Positions 40,175-50,470 of a stretch of 64,000 bases of DNA are shown here, piece after piece (positions within the stretch are counted from its first letter, which is position 1; each line of letters opens with the position of its first letter). The position numbers and the translations under genes were made by a program. The notes beneath the pieces are model-generated. The model saw nothing but the letters and a program-made list of their open reading frames with translations, did not search any database and was not told the DNA's origin. Source of the DNA: Angomonas deanei (lineage: Eukaryota > Euglenozoa > Kinetoplastea > Trypanosomatida > Trypanosomatidae); NCBI GenBank assembly GCA_903995115.1, contig LR877150.1, forward strand, positions 761,001-825,000, in the 5' to 3' direction.

Positions 40175-40387
40175 TTACGATTTGAGGTAACTTCCTCCCC
40201 GTATTTGACGACGATTACAATTGTCGAGGAAGTATCTAATTCGAAGAGAAAAAAAGGGGGGTGGAGGAGTCAGGTGGGGTTGCCGCGAGAAAAAAAAAAA
40301 AAAAAACAGAGCTGATGACACTTCACAAATCAGTCAATCACCTAAAAACTTACACACACACACAAGCCCTAACGACTTGTCTCGTAC

Positions 40388-41584
40388 TCATCTAGAAGGT
40401 AAATGAACTGGTTCAAACTCATTTGACAGCCGTTCCTCTATGATAAACTTTGCCTTCTTTTTATACACGTCATCCGCGGCTTCTTCGTTTCGTGGTCTCT
40501 TTAGCAGAGGCGCCGGTGTTGCCTCGTTCCCCTCCTCCTGTGATGGGTCCGGTGCACCCTGTATTCGAAGCCACGGGGGTAGGTTTTTCCTCTTTTTAAT
40601 TTTCTGCTCATTCTCGCGGAACCGCCTCTCCTCCAAAGCGGACTGGTGGACGACACGCACCCGTATATCGGAAACATTTCGGTGAAGTGCCCGAAAAGAG
40701 TCCACCGTTGAGGTCTTGCCTTGGACTCTCTTCTCGAACTCATCTTCGGTGAGCAACTCATCTGGATCGAGAATATACGTCCCCTCATTTACGAAAGCAA
40801 ACCGAGAGCTATACAAGTAGAAAAATACAATCGCCTGTTGTGCCAAATAGGGATCTTTGGCCAGTGGAAATGCACCGTCGTTGCTTTTAGCGGGAGCCTT
40901 GTTGGCAGGCTCCCCCCGAGGTACGAGAAGCCCCCTTGACTTTGGCAGCACTGTCACGAGTGGCAGTCCCAACGAAGCTTGGTGATCAAAGTGTTGTTTG
41001 GTCTGCTTCAGGATCATTTGCACAATGTCGCACGTACACACCGGGCACTTATTCACCGTGGCATCAAAGTCCGACAATGTGAAATAGAAGGCACAGCCGG
41101 GGCACTTGATTCCCTCCCGTGACTCGGAGCGATTCAAGTTAGCGGAAATGTTAATGTTCAGTTGGTCCTCCTTCTTTTCTGGTAGCCGCTGCAGTGACGC
41201 CAGAAGTAGAATACGGCACACATGACCGTACGCCACGGCGAGGACGCCTTTATAATTGAGAAAGTACCGAGGGTTATTCTTCTCCTCCGTGAGATTGCTA
41301 TTCTGCTGTCTGTATGGGTGGTCCTCCCCCAACTGCGACAGGGTGCAGAGCATTTCTTTCGGGACGGAAAGAAGGGCAAACTCCACCTTTCCATCCTCCA
41401 GCCCTAAATAACGACCCAATTCGCCTACCGTGCCGCCGTCGGCACCAAACACCAACGCGAGCACGTCTGTCACTAAAATGGTGAGCCGGTGGTACTTGCA
41501 CAAACGAAAGTACAGCTGGGAGATCGCCACCGCCCGTTTGGCGCCAGCCCCGGGAACGGATGGATCCCACTCAGAAGCGTTCAT
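40388..41584 (-). CDS. TFIIE alpha-like protein (winged helix plus zinc ribbon)
   Basis: A 398-residue protein resembling the large subunit of transcription factor IIE, which recruits and regulates TFIIH at RNA polymerase II promoters. The N-terminal 30-135 region has an extended winged-helix pattern, ending in PRYFLNYKGVLAVAYGHVCR, comparable to the conserved TFIIE-alpha helix before its zinc site. A CxxC-15-CxxC zinc ribbon follows (Cys161, 164, 180, 183; IKCPGCAFYF and NKCPVC). The C-terminus is Lys/Glu-rich with RRFRENEQKIKKRKN. The ATG at 41584 is the first Met in the frame; codons before it are open but lack ATG. The assignment rests on domain order and spacing. Confidence 0.6.
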   Translation of the reverse strand: MNASEWDPSVPGAGAKRAVAISQLYFRLCKYHRLTILVTDVLALVFGADGGTVGELGRYLGLEDGKVEFALLSVPKEMLCTLSQLGEDHPYRQQNSNLTEEKNNPRYFLNYKGVLAVAYGHVCRILLLASLQRLPEKKEDQLNINISANLNRSESREGIKCPGCAFYFTLSDFDATVNKCPVCTCDIVQMILKQTKQHFDHQASLGLPLVTVLPKSRGLLVPRGEPANKAPAKSNDGAFPLAKDPYLAQQAIVFFYLYSSRFAFVNEGTYILDPDELLTEDEFEKRVQGKTSTVDSFRALHRNVSDIRVRVVHQSALEERRFRENEQKIKKRKNLPPWLRIQGAPDPSQEEGNEATPAPLLKRPRNEEAADDVYKKKAKFIIEERLSNEFEPVHLPSR

Positions 41585-42656
41585 CGCTACACAATCCTTC
41601 CCATACACCACAAAAGAAGCCTACAATTGTGTGGCTGTGGCTAAACAGAGGGGAAAAGGGAGCAAAAGAGAAATAATAGTAACGGGAAAAACCAGAGATA
41701 GCACATCATTTTAAAAAAACGCGTATTCGCACAGCAAAGGGAACGATCCAAAACGTACACCAAACAAAACACGCATGCAACGAAAGCAGCAGCCAGACAA
41801 CTCCCCATGACATGTGAAATCCAATAATTTTTTTTTCTTTTCTTTTCTTCGCGTACGTCGGCAAAGGAATCAGAAGCATCCCCTCAGCAAAACAGCGGAT
41901 TCGTACCAATGAACCGTAGAAGGCGGAAACAAAGCAAAACGTTTCTTTTTTTTTTTTCCAAAATGAAAAACCCCCGTTAAAAGTGGCTCTAGTCTTCTTT
42001 TTTATTATCTTTTTTTCTGGGATTCAAACCACTAAAGCGTTTCGTGTTGTATCAAATTATACGAACATTCTCAAAAAAGGTTGGGAACCAGTCACCGCTT
42101 ACAAACAAACAAGATAGGGGGTGAAAACACGCTCGGTGGGCAGCACTATAGTTTTAGTGTGAGAATAAACACACTCTCTCAAAAACGAAAAACAACAAAG
42201 GGGGGAAAATCCTGAGGAACTCACTTCGAACATCAAAAGTAAACAACAGTGTTATTTATATGCATATTATATTTATTCATTGCGTGAAAAGGAGGGGAGC
42301 CGCGGAACAACAATATTAGGGTTAGTAGGGGGGAGACTCTAAAAAGAAAAAAAAATCTTAAAAATAGTAAATTTGTGAAGTCAGCAAAAGAAGGGAAATG
42401 GGCCCTGCCAAGCGGGGAAAAAAAAAAAAACATAGGTGAAAGGGGGAATGGAAAGGTAAAAACTCATTCAATAGTCAAAAGTAAAAAAGTAACAATAAAC
42501 AATAAAAAAATAAAAAAAGTATAAACAACAGAAAATTAAAAACATATTTTATGGCTACTACTAATTTATTATATTATTATTATTATTATTTGAATCCCAT
42601 TCTTCACGATCAATAGTGATACGCTCGCGTGGGTATTTCAAAAAATGGATATTTAC
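41585..42656. other. Long AT-rich gene-free region (3' UTR of the PTB-like gene plus TFIIE-alpha-like leader)
   Basis: The second-longest gene-free stretch. It holds T and A runs (41827-41837, 41943-41957, 42419-42430), a (ATT)n-rich segment near 42566-42592 and a purine block near 41646-41700 that may be the TFIIE-alpha-like acceptor. A short inverted repeat GTGTG/CACAC occurs near 42158-42175. I see no ORF, tRNA or snoRNA with recognisable boxes. Confidence 0.6.
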
Positions 42657-43862
42657 TTATTCCACTGTACTCTGGGCCGCCTGCGGCTGAACAGGTTCGG
42701 GGACAAACAGCACACTACTTCTCTCCTCTCCGCAAATATTAGCCTGGCACGTAATGATGACATTCACCGCCGCCTCAATGGAAGGAAGCACCACCAAGAA
42801 ATCACCCTCCTCGTCCTTGGTGATGCTCTCTGGGGTAAAGTTTTTGCTCGTTAGGTAATTCTGAATATCCTCCACCGTAAAGCTGGAGCAGCCGGTCACC
42901 TTCAGGTAGCGGGAGGCACCGCACTTGCTGCGCTGCCCTGGGCGGCGGTGGCGGGAGGCAGTGAAGTTGTACTGCTCCGTCGCGGGGTCGTTGGGGTCTC
43001 CCTCATCCGTACAGGGGTGACGGTCCACGTAGGTGGGGAACGGCTTCCCGCTCACGGTGCCACCAGCGTACGGCACACGGCGCAGATGACGAGCAATGTT
43101 CTCCGCATCCTCGATATCGGCACACTTCACGGTCAGAATTTCCTTGTTGCGCTGCGTGCGGCGGATCGTCACGACGCCACCGAATACCTCCATTAACACG
43201 AAAATGGTCTGCAACGGCTCCGACTCGGGCACCACCGTCACACTAAGGTAGACGGTCGGCCCTGGTACGTGGTTCATGGGCATACCGGACTGCATCGGGT
43301 TCATTGGCATCGGGCCGTTATTGTACGGGTAGCCGCCCATCGGCATGGGCATCCCCCTCCCGCGACCCCGGCCACGGCCTCGCATGTTGTTGTTGTCCAT
43401 CATGGGGTTGAAGCCAGCGTATGGGGGCATGCTCATATTGCCCATGTAGCCACCAGCCATCGCTGGTGGGGGATACATTTGCGGCGCGGGGGGCGCACTG
43501 TACGGGGGGAACGACTCCAGCACACCGGAGGGGGGTTGGGCGTAGCTGATCGTCATCTTGTTTCCGTCATTGTAAATGTTGCGATCGTTCAGCTGATTGT
43601 GAACGGCCTCGGCATCCTTGGGGGACTGGAATTGGGCCGTCACGGAGCAGTCGCCACCCGCCCCGGTGGGACACACCATCACCGATACCGGCTGTACCCG
43701 CACACTGCCAAAGACCTGTCGCATCATCTCCTCCGTGACAGGGCGGCGCACATTCGAGACATGGATCGCGAGGGTGTCACTAAGGTGCCTAGGGCGGTAC
43801 TCCCCTTGATACCCGCCGCCTCGGTACCCACCGCGACCTCTTGGTGGTCCTCCGTAACGCAT
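42657..43862 (-). CDS. Polypyrimidine-tract-binding-like RNA-binding protein (DRBD3/DRBD4-like)
   Basis: A 401-residue protein. An RGG-rich start (GPPRGRGGYRGGGYQG) precedes RRM1 (about 30-110; TLAIHVSNVRRPVTEEMMRQ). A Pro/Met/Gly-rich linker with RGRGRGRG follows (about 115-190). RRM2 is near 195-270 and RRM3 near 315-395 (SRYLKVTGCSSFTVEDIQNYL). The segment YNFTASRHRRPGQRSKCG before the last RRM mirrors the PTB RRM3-RRM4 linker. Trypanosome PTB-like proteins (DRBD3, DRBD4) control mRNA stability and trans-splicing. Its own acceptor has an unusually pure (TC)12 tract (43907-43931). Its downstream spacer is about 1.07 kb. The frame is intact. Confidence 0.8.
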   Translation of the reverse strand: MRYGGPPRGRGGYRGGGYQGEYRPRHLSDTLAIHVSNVRRPVTEEMMRQVFGSVRVQPVSVMVCPTGAGGDCSVTAQFQSPKDAEAVHNQLNDRNIYNDGNKMTISYAQPPSGVLESFPPYSAPPAPQMYPPPAMAGGYMGNMSMPPYAGFNPMMDNNNMRGRGRGRGRGMPMPMGGYPYNNGPMPMNPMQSGMPMNHVPGPTVYLSVTVVPESEPLQTIFVLMEVFGGVVTIRRTQRNKEILTVKCADIEDAENIARHLRRVPYAGGTVSGKPFPTYVDRHPCTDEGDPNDPATEQYNFTASRHRRPGQRSKCGASRYLKVTGCSSFTVEDIQNYLTSKNFTPESITKDEEGDFLVVLPSIEAAVNVIITCQANICGEERSSVLFVPEPVQPQAAQSTVE

Positions 43863-44204
43863 GATTTGGAATGAAAAATGAAAAAGAAAGGGAACTGTGT
43901 TTTCATGAGAGAGAGAGAGAGAGAGAGAGAGGTAGAAGAAGGAGGTAGCACAGGGAGCCAAAAAAGGAGTCGCCGCGGCATGGTTTTCCCCATACGGCAA
44001 TCTGTAATCTTTTTTTTTTTTTCTTTCATAGTTGAGTTTATTGTCGATAAACGGAAGAGCAATCATAAAACGCAAAAACAATATCTTTACAATGAAGAGT
44101 TCTAAAACACTTTCTTTAACTATTTTTTTTTTTTTTTCGTCTTGGTGGTCAGAGGATGTTTTCATGTTCTTTTTCTACGTTTGTTCCTCCCTCGTTAGTA
44201 CAGA
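43863..44204. other. Intergenic spacer between the PTB-like and dysferlin-domain genes
   Basis: It contains the (GA)n acceptor tract of the PTB-like gene and T runs near 44010-44022 and 44124-44137. No further gene. Confidence 0.6.
43895..43931 (-). promoter_or_regulatory. Predicted trans-splice acceptor with pure (TC)n tract, PTB-like gene
   Basis: A coding-strand (TC)12 tract (43931-43907) is followed by ACAG at 43898-43895, leaving a leader of 32 bases before the ATG at 43862. An ATG between the tract and the AG would be removed by splicing. Confidence 0.6.
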
Positions 44205-45410
44205 CTACTCGCAGAACTTTTTGAAGATGCTGTCAAAATCATCCTTGTTGGATGCGTTATCCGCTGGTGAAACCGCCTCCTCCTCCACATCATCGTACCG
44301 CTCGGTGCTGACGAAACGGTTGACGGTGGACTCCGTTTGAAGACCATCCACGGCGGTGGGATGATCTGCCTGTTCGATAAAATCCGACATATCTTGCGGT
44401 TTGGTGAAGGAATAACGTAGTTTCTCCTCCTCCGCGCGTTGCGCCGAGTAGTGGAGGGACTCCTTCTCGTCCTCGTCCTGGTCCCCGTGCTCGGCGGCCC
44501 ACATGGACGCAGCGACGGCCCCGCTCTGCTCCGCTCTAATGTCATCCCTGGTGGAGATAACCTCTGCAGTGGGTGAGAAGTGTACTATGTCATCAGTGGG
44601 TCCGAAGGGGTTGTTGTCGACAGAGTTTTCCCTAGTGGTGGCACTTTTGGAAAACTCCCGCAGCTTTTTTTCAAACTCCACTTCCATCTCGGCGGTCCAC
44701 TCGTTGCCGGCGTTGACGTAGTCGCGCTGTTTTTCCTTGAGCGCACTAGCAAACGCCATTTCCTTTTGTCGTTGAAGAAGGTAAGAATAGTGTTCCAGGT
44801 CCTCTGCGTGTTGGAGCTCCTCCACCTCGTCGCTGTCCCGCTCCCCCTTCACCGCGGGGCCCCCGCTCAGCGACACCTGTCGGGTCCACACCCGATACCG
44901 CGCGGTGCAGGTGGGGGTTGGGGTTTTCTTAAACCGAACGGGCTCCTCAAAATTCTTCGCATACCGCCACCCGTCTCGGTCCACGCCGCGGGGGTGTTTC
45001 ATTCGGACCGTCCAGAACCCACTCCACTCATACCCCTCCGGAAGGGTAGACTTGTTCAGCGGTCGCACGGCGTCGCCGTCGGTGGAGTTTCGTTTTTGGT
45101 CCGTCAGCGCCTCCTCGACTGCCTGGTGAAATGTCTTGACGGCGTCGGAGACGGGGCTGCCGTAGTGGTACGCGTCCCGTGGGCGCACAAGGGTGAAGTT
45201 CGGGGGGTCATTCAAGAGACGGCTGGTGGCCCAACCGATAATAGGGAACCATCGCTGATATTCGCAAATCTCCACTTGCAGCAGTTGAAACAGCGGTGGC
45301 ACCGTGGTACTGGTGGGGCTGCCGACCGTAGAGCTGGATGTACTTCCATTGTAAAACTGCTTCTCATCAGGGTCCACGTGAGACTGATCTTTCTCCGCAG
45401 TGGTGGACAT
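44205..45410 (-). CDS. Dysferlin-domain (DysF) protein
   Basis: A 401-residue protein. Residues about 48-80 match the DysF-N motif (CEYQRWFPIIGWATSRLLND). Residues about 130-175 match DysF-C, with Trp pairs (YEWSGFWTVR, GVDRDGWRYAKNFEEPV). The rest is acidic and largely disordered or coiled, with a Cys-free tail ending FDSIFKKFCE. DysF domains occur in ferlins, TECPR1 and yeast peroxins Pex30-32 and bind membrane lipids. With no transmembrane helix or C2 domain seen, a soluble membrane-sensing adaptor is the likeliest role. The frame is intact from ATG. Confidence 0.72.
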   Translation of the reverse strand: MSTTAEKDQSHVDPDEKQFYNGSTSSSTVGSPTSTTVPPLFQLLQVEICEYQRWFPIIGWATSRLLNDPPNFTLVRPRDAYHYGSPVSDAVKTFHQAVEEALTDQKRNSTDGDAVRPLNKSTLPEGYEWSGFWTVRMKHPRGVDRDGWRYAKNFEEPVRFKKTPTPTCTARYRVWTRQVSLSGGPAVKGERDSDEVEELQHAEDLEHYSYLLQRQKEMAFASALKEKQRDYVNAGNEWTAEMEVEFEKKLREFSKSATTRENSVDNNPFGPTDDIVHFSPTAEVISTRDDIRAEQSGAVAASMWAAEHGDQDEDEKESLHYSAQRAEEEKLRYSFTKPQDMSDFIEQADHPTAVDGLQTESTVNRFVSTERYDDVEEEAVSPADNASNKDDFDSIFKKFCE

Positions 45411-45899
45411 GTCTGAGTGAGTGAATTGTGTGATAAAATAAAAACAAGAGCGACAAAAATAAAAAGCAATCTAATATATTTTTGAAAGCAAAAAAAAAAT
45501 CAGACTATCCATGTAAAGAGAAAGGGTGAGGAAGGAGAAGAAAAGGGTCATTCGAATCTTCAGATGTACATAACAAAAAAAAAAAAAAAAGGAAATTGCA
45601 CACAGTTGACTCGCATGACTCCTAAACCAGAAAACTTCCGTTATATACAGATATATAAGTAAGCGTGTATAATAATGGGAAAAGGAAAAAAAAAAAAACA
45701 AGAATACGAACCTGCCATATACCCTCACATGCGTAAACATACTACGCCACTAAACCTAACCTACTAATACTTGCACGCAACGTTCAACGAAACCCAGCCT
45801 CCGCCGCATTCCCCACATTGAAGGAGCAAAACACAACAAAAATGTGAGGACAGACGGAGTGATGTGCCTGTCCCTGTCGGAAGGGGTGACGCATCGTTT
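45411..45899. other. Intergenic spacer between the dysferlin-domain and PHO80-like cyclin genes
   Basis: A/T-run sequence with A runs near 45490, 45574-45590 and 45687-45700. The 45780-45899 part is less biased and is probably cyclin 3' UTR. No supported gene. Confidence 0.55.
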
Positions 45900-46568
45900 C
45901 TATTGCTGGACGAATACATCTGTAACAAGGTGACCGTAGGTTTCCATGAGCGCCGTGTAGTACTGTTGATACAAGGACGGCTCCACCCACGTGTCCCAGT
46001 TGATGTGTTTCAGCATTTCTATCTCTAGACGATTGAGCTCACTCGTCCCGACGCCACCGATGCTGGCAAAGTAGGCATTGCTGTAGAACTGATCGTCCCG
46101 CAGTTTTGCACTGATCAACACCACCGTGATGATCAAACGGTGGGCGTTAGTAAAAGTCAACACATTGTTGGTCAACATGCAATACTTGTCTAAATAAATG
46201 AATGCCACAAGAAAGCACTCCGGCGAACAACCGCTATGTTTTGCGATACGCTTCATATAGTCCCAAATCGATATACCAGGTACCCTACAACTGTGGAAGA
46301 AGGACTGCACCTTATTCTCCTCTCCACCGGCGGCCTCCGCTAACCGGGCCTGTGACTCGCACTGGTGCTGCAGTGCCAACGCCACTAGTTGCGCCTTATC
46401 GTGCATCTGTGGTGGCGGCGCAGAGGGGGGCGCTGGGGCGGGGGTTTGCAGTCCCACAGACAGGAAGAAGCTGCACGAGGGATCTGTATGATGGTTCGCA
46501 GGAAACGCACCCTCGCTAGCCCCAGCACCCTCCCCTTCTAAGGTATTGTTGAAATAAGGATCGCTCAT
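45900..46568 (-). CDS. PHO80-like cyclin
   Basis: A 222-residue cyclin from the ATG at 46568; earlier in-frame codons translate a T-run and lack ATG. Residues about 70-205 form the single cyclin box of the PHO80/PCL (cyclin P/U) type. Signatures are PGISIWDYMKRIAKHSGCSP, then LVAFIYLDKYC, RLIITVVLISAKLRDD and LNRLEIEMLKHINWDTWV. Trypanosomes use this class (CYC2-like) with CRK kinases in G1 control. The Pro-rich N-terminus is specific to this protein. The kinase partner is not in the window. Confidence 0.85.
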   Translation of the reverse strand: MSDPYFNNTLEGEGAGASEGAFPANHHTDPSCSFFLSVGLQTPAPAPPSAPPPQMHDKAQLVALALQHQCESQARLAEAAGGEENKVQSFFHSCRVPGISIWDYMKRIAKHSGCSPECFLVAFIYLDKYCMLTNNVLTFTNAHRLIITVVLISAKLRDDQFYSNAYFASIGGVGTSELNRLEIEMLKHINWDTWVEPSLYQQYYTALMETYGHLVTDVFVQQ

Positions 46569-46971
46569 CACGTTTTTTTTTTTTTTAAGCAAAATACTTT
46601 AGTATTAGTTATTTTATTTCGTATAGATTTCCGATGTCGTCGGTGTTGTGGTTGTTTTTCTGGCTTCTTTCTCGAATGTTAACCGTAAAGAAACAAAAAA
46701 ACAAATATATATATATATTAGCAAGCGACGAAGAACGAAAAAAAAAAAACGGTAGCAAAACAATTGGCTTCCCTTTTTTTAGGGTTGTTTGAATTTCTAA
46801 AAAGGAAGGAGAGGGAGGAGAGTACCAGTGGGCAGAACCACTCATTTGTCAACACTGTAAAACAGGGGAACGTTAAAAAAAAAAAAAAAAACAATCAGAG
46901 TCGTGTGTCATTCATCGTAGATAATGCAAAAAAGCGGAAAATCAAAACACAAAAAAAGAGGAAGCTGTTGT
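46569..46971. other. Intergenic spacer between the PHO80-like cyclin and the large orphan
   Basis: It holds (TA)n at 46704-46719, A runs at 46739-46750 and 46874-46891, and the cyclin acceptor T/A run next to the ATG. No supported gene. Confidence 0.55.
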
Positions 46972-49628
46972 TTATTTCCGGAAGAAATCTTTCCGTTTAA
47001 AAGCTAGTGAAGATAAAATTTTCCGAGGCACCAAAGCGGACGCAGCACAGCACCGAAGCAATTCCGGCGAAGGAGTTGTCGTGGGAAACAGGAGAAACCT
47101 CTCAAAAGTACCAAGATGTGCCTCTTTGAAGGGAGTCGGGAAAGGGCACCCCATAGGCGACCGGCACGAAATAGACCGTTCGTGGTACCGCGCGTCGCAA
47201 AGCTGTTCCACACCCGCCTCTTCCCCTGTGGTGTGGTGTAGTGTTCTCCACCTGCACTGTACTGGGGAGATTTCAGGAAACTTGTGTTCCTGGAAGACAC
47301 TGGACAAGTAGTAGCTACCAGGGGTATCGAGGAACAGACGCGAGAGTGGTAGCTCCAGACACTTGACATGGGCGCGGCCTGAACTGTCCTCTAGGTACCA
47401 CGATACCGGCTGCAGCTCCCTCGAGTCACCCATGAACCTTTCCATCCACTCCTCTGGTGTGGTGGTGTCGTCCTCCAGCGCCTCCCGTTGGGCTCGGGTG
47501 CGTAGCTGCTCGCTCACCGAAACAAAGCAGAGGGTAGGGTACTGAACCGGGTAGACCACCACTCTCGTCGGTAACACGAGCATTCTCTCCCGGGTGTGCG
47601 GCAGCTCCACCAGCGGGTAGACGCTTTTTTCCGCCGTCTCCAAAAACGGTGGGAGGGAGGCGGTTTGCTGCACTCTCGTCCGGTCCAACTTCCACCACTG
47701 AAGAAACGGTTCATAATACTTCTTACCCGCACCGGTGGGGCAGTACACTCTGAAGTCCGCCGTCGGACTTTCATTGATCTGCCAGATATTCTTTGGTGGC
47801 GGGAGAAAGTCCACAATCCTCCCCATTCTCCCATTGTCCAGCACCACAAACTGTCCACGCCGCAAGTGGAGGCCGTCTCTGCGCTGGATTAGGTGTGCTC
47901 CCCAGACGGCGGACGTGGTCCTCCGATTCGTTTTATCGCCAATATGGGACACCACCGTCTGCTGTTCCGCTTCTTGGGTGTTTTGGAAATGGGGGGGAAG
48001 GCTCTCCCTTTGTATCTCTTTAATCGAATCGGATAAGTCTCGAAACGACTCTTCCTCCTTAGCGCGAACTTTGCGCTTTCGATCCCACGCACAGTGGTTT
48101 TCTTGGCGAATCAAGAACCAGCCGGCCGTTCTCAGAGACTCCAGCGCTCGGGTCAACGTCGCTTCCAGCGTGGTGACATCCTCAGCGGCGGTTAAAGAAA
48201 CGAGCGGGGCACCTTTTGAACGGCGGAGGACTTTGTCGAGGTCCGTGTGCTCGTAGGAAACCGCAATGGCAATTCGAGGGATACAGTCCTGGGCGTAGTC
48301 GGTCAAGTCCCAGCTCAGCACCAACCGGTTGTCACAGAGAAGCGTCAACCACTCCCGAACAGCGCGAAGCAGGAGCTCCATATGTTTTCGTGACGAGGAG
48401 AGACCATACCACTCCGACGCGAGCATCACCTTCTCCCGGGCCCTGGACACTCGAAGAGTGGCGTCCTCATTCGCACTGGTGGACGACTTCTTGAGTGGTT
48501 TAGACGCCAGCAGTGCCTCTGAAAACTCCAGCACAAACACATCCGAAAGGCAAGCCTCGTGGGACAGCAAGGTAGGCATATCACACACCGTCGGAAAGTA
48601 CACGTGCGTCTCGGCGGCTGGTACACGGGGAAAGAGACTCTTTCCAAGCAGAGTCAGCTGGTCGACCTGCTTCAGCGTCTGGGTCACGGCCTCGTTATAC
48701 GTCCAGGCCGCCTCCCTCGCCGCCTCCAGCTCTGTGCGGGAGCCGTACACCATGGGGCACGGTCTCCTCTCCACACCTCGTAACGCAGCCGCGTGAAGCT
48801 TGAACGGGTGACACTTACCGCGCGCATCTACTGGGGAAAAGACGGTTTCATTTTCATTTTTACCGTTGTCTGAGAATTGGTTGAAGAGTGTAATGCGCGT
48901 CTTCAGCAGCGACAACACAGGAAGTGTTCTACTGGTCTGAATCTGTTCTGGGAAGAGGGAAGTGAGTAGTGGGTACGGGGCCCTTCAAGAACACCTCTAA
49001 TTCGGATGTCTGACTCAGCAGCCGATCGCCGTCGCGTCCATTGTACGACAGCAAGGAGGACAGGGCCTCTTCCCCGATATCGGTGTTGACGAAGAATACA
49101 TACTGACAAGCATCGTCCAGCCCGTAGGACTCATCCCACTGCTCGTATAGATCGCGCAATCCACCTAGACTGGTCACAAAGCGGGGGACAATCCATCGAA
49201 CTTTCCTCGTCGTATCTGGAAGTTCTCGCGGGGTGGTGGAAAGAGGTTTGCACAAACGTCTCTAACGACGCGCTAGACTCCAGGGGATTGATGGTGCAGT
49301 AATGAAGTGCCCCTGTATTGCAGTGAAAATATCCCTTCTCGCCGAGTTCGTGGGTCACCAAGCGAACCTCCTCGCTGTCCGACGAGCCCGATGGGTAAAT
49401 GTCGGCGAGTAGCGTGGGTAATAACTGGTAGACGGTGGAAAGGGGGGAAAAGGAATCCCCCAACACCATTAAAGTGGGTGAATCCGTTTTTAGTAATTCT
49501 TTCATGAAGGCAAACACGTCTGGATGAACTCTGTCCTTCACTTTTAATACGGAAAGAACGCTGTTCATATCTGGTAAGTCGACAAGGCTTGCGGTCGACT
49601 CATCGCTCGACGCCGGTTGGAATGTCAT
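46972..49628 (-). CDS. Large protein of unknown function, coding sequence split over three frames
   Basis: About 885 residues in three overlapping frames: ATG at 49628 to 49131, then to 48929, then to 46972. No family recognised. The N-terminal part (SPTLMVLGDSFSPLSTVYQL) looks like an alpha/beta core. The C-terminal half contains a small beta segment, RRGQFVVLDNGRMGRIVDFL, reminiscent of a BAH or Tudor-like barrel. Continuity is supported by codon content and by each frame break falling in the short overlap. The second junction matches a G4/C4 run at 48977-48980. Both steps are +1. Only the first frame has an ATG with a plausible leader. The domain order is not one I know. Confidence 0.55.
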
Positions 49629-49782
49629 TGTTCTTCTTTGGTGCCTAGGAGTGATAAAGTCGAAAGAAAGAAAAATAAATGGGGAGGAAAAAACGCTACA
49701 TCGATATTTCCCCTCTGTTCTGTACAAGAGAGTATATCGCAACTTAATCCTGTCGCACTTGTCGTTGTTGGGTGAATGACGA

Positions 49783-50280
49783 TTATACAAATACCACCTT
49801 CTGGTTGAGATAATACATGGAAACAGCAGGATAAAGGAGGTCTTTTGGGGAGAGACTGGGAATGTGTGCGGTGACTTTTCTTCTACCGCAGACAATGTAC
49901 AACGTCCCCGACTGTGCGTCCCAGTCGAACTCTAACACACACCCAGAGGAAAACTCCACCCGCTCACACCTCCACGACCCATACGTGTCGCCGGCCCGTG
50001 AGATGCACCACCCTCCCAACTCGGATATATATCGGCTGCCCATCCCATTCAGCGCACTGGAACTTAACTCTGGCAGCATGCCGACCATGAGCCCAGAGCC
50101 ATCCGTCCCTTCGCCTTGATCTACAATGTGTACCGCCCACTGATGGTTGTCCTCTGTCAAAGGGGACTTTGACCGCACCGTCACCCAGCCGCCGTTGGTT
50201 TCCCTCTGTGCCACGGTGTCGTACAAGCTCACACCAGGGTGCGGGCACTGTGTGTCCATCTCGAACACTTCCAGACCCAT
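49783..50280 (-). CDS. SPRY/B30.2-domain protein
   Basis: A 165-residue protein that is essentially one SPRY domain. Strand signatures are NHQWAVHIVDQ, LMVGMLPELS, GGWCISRAGDTYGSWR, then CVLEFDWDAQSGTLYIVCGR with the typical turn before LYPAVSMY. SPRY modules bind peptides in E3 adaptors, COMPASS and other complexes; no partner domain is present here. The ATG at 50280 is chosen; the frame is open slightly upstream but without ATG. It is intact and ends just before the large orphan's leader. Confidence 0.68.
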   Translation of the reverse strand: MGLEVFEMDTQCPHPGVSLYDTVAQRETNGGWVTVRSKSPLTEDNHQWAVHIVDQGEGTDGSGLMVGMLPELSSSALNGMGSRYISELGGWCISRAGDTYGSWRCERVEFSSGCVLEFDWDAQSGTLYIVCGRRKVTAHIPSLSPKDLLYPAVSMYYLNQKVVFV

Positions 50281-50470
50281 TTTGAGATAGATCGCTTCCA
50301 AGGCAAATAAACGTAAGAAGAGAGAAAAAGAATAGGAGGTTCACAAGACAAACAAAAAACACGGGACAAGAAACCGTATTTGTTCATGGTGAAACACACA
50401 TTCTCCTTGATACTTTGAATTCTTTTGATGTCGCTGGTGGTACGGTCCACCGGCTCAATCATTCCGTATA

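Noticed and set aside
41585-42656. tRNA, 5S or spliced-leader RNA gene in the long spacers
   Set aside because: No T-loop consensus, cloverleaf or recognisable leader sequence was found by eye on either strand.
45900-46592. Start of the PHO80-like cyclin upstream of 46568
   Set aside because: The upstream codons translate the T/A run and contain no ATG.
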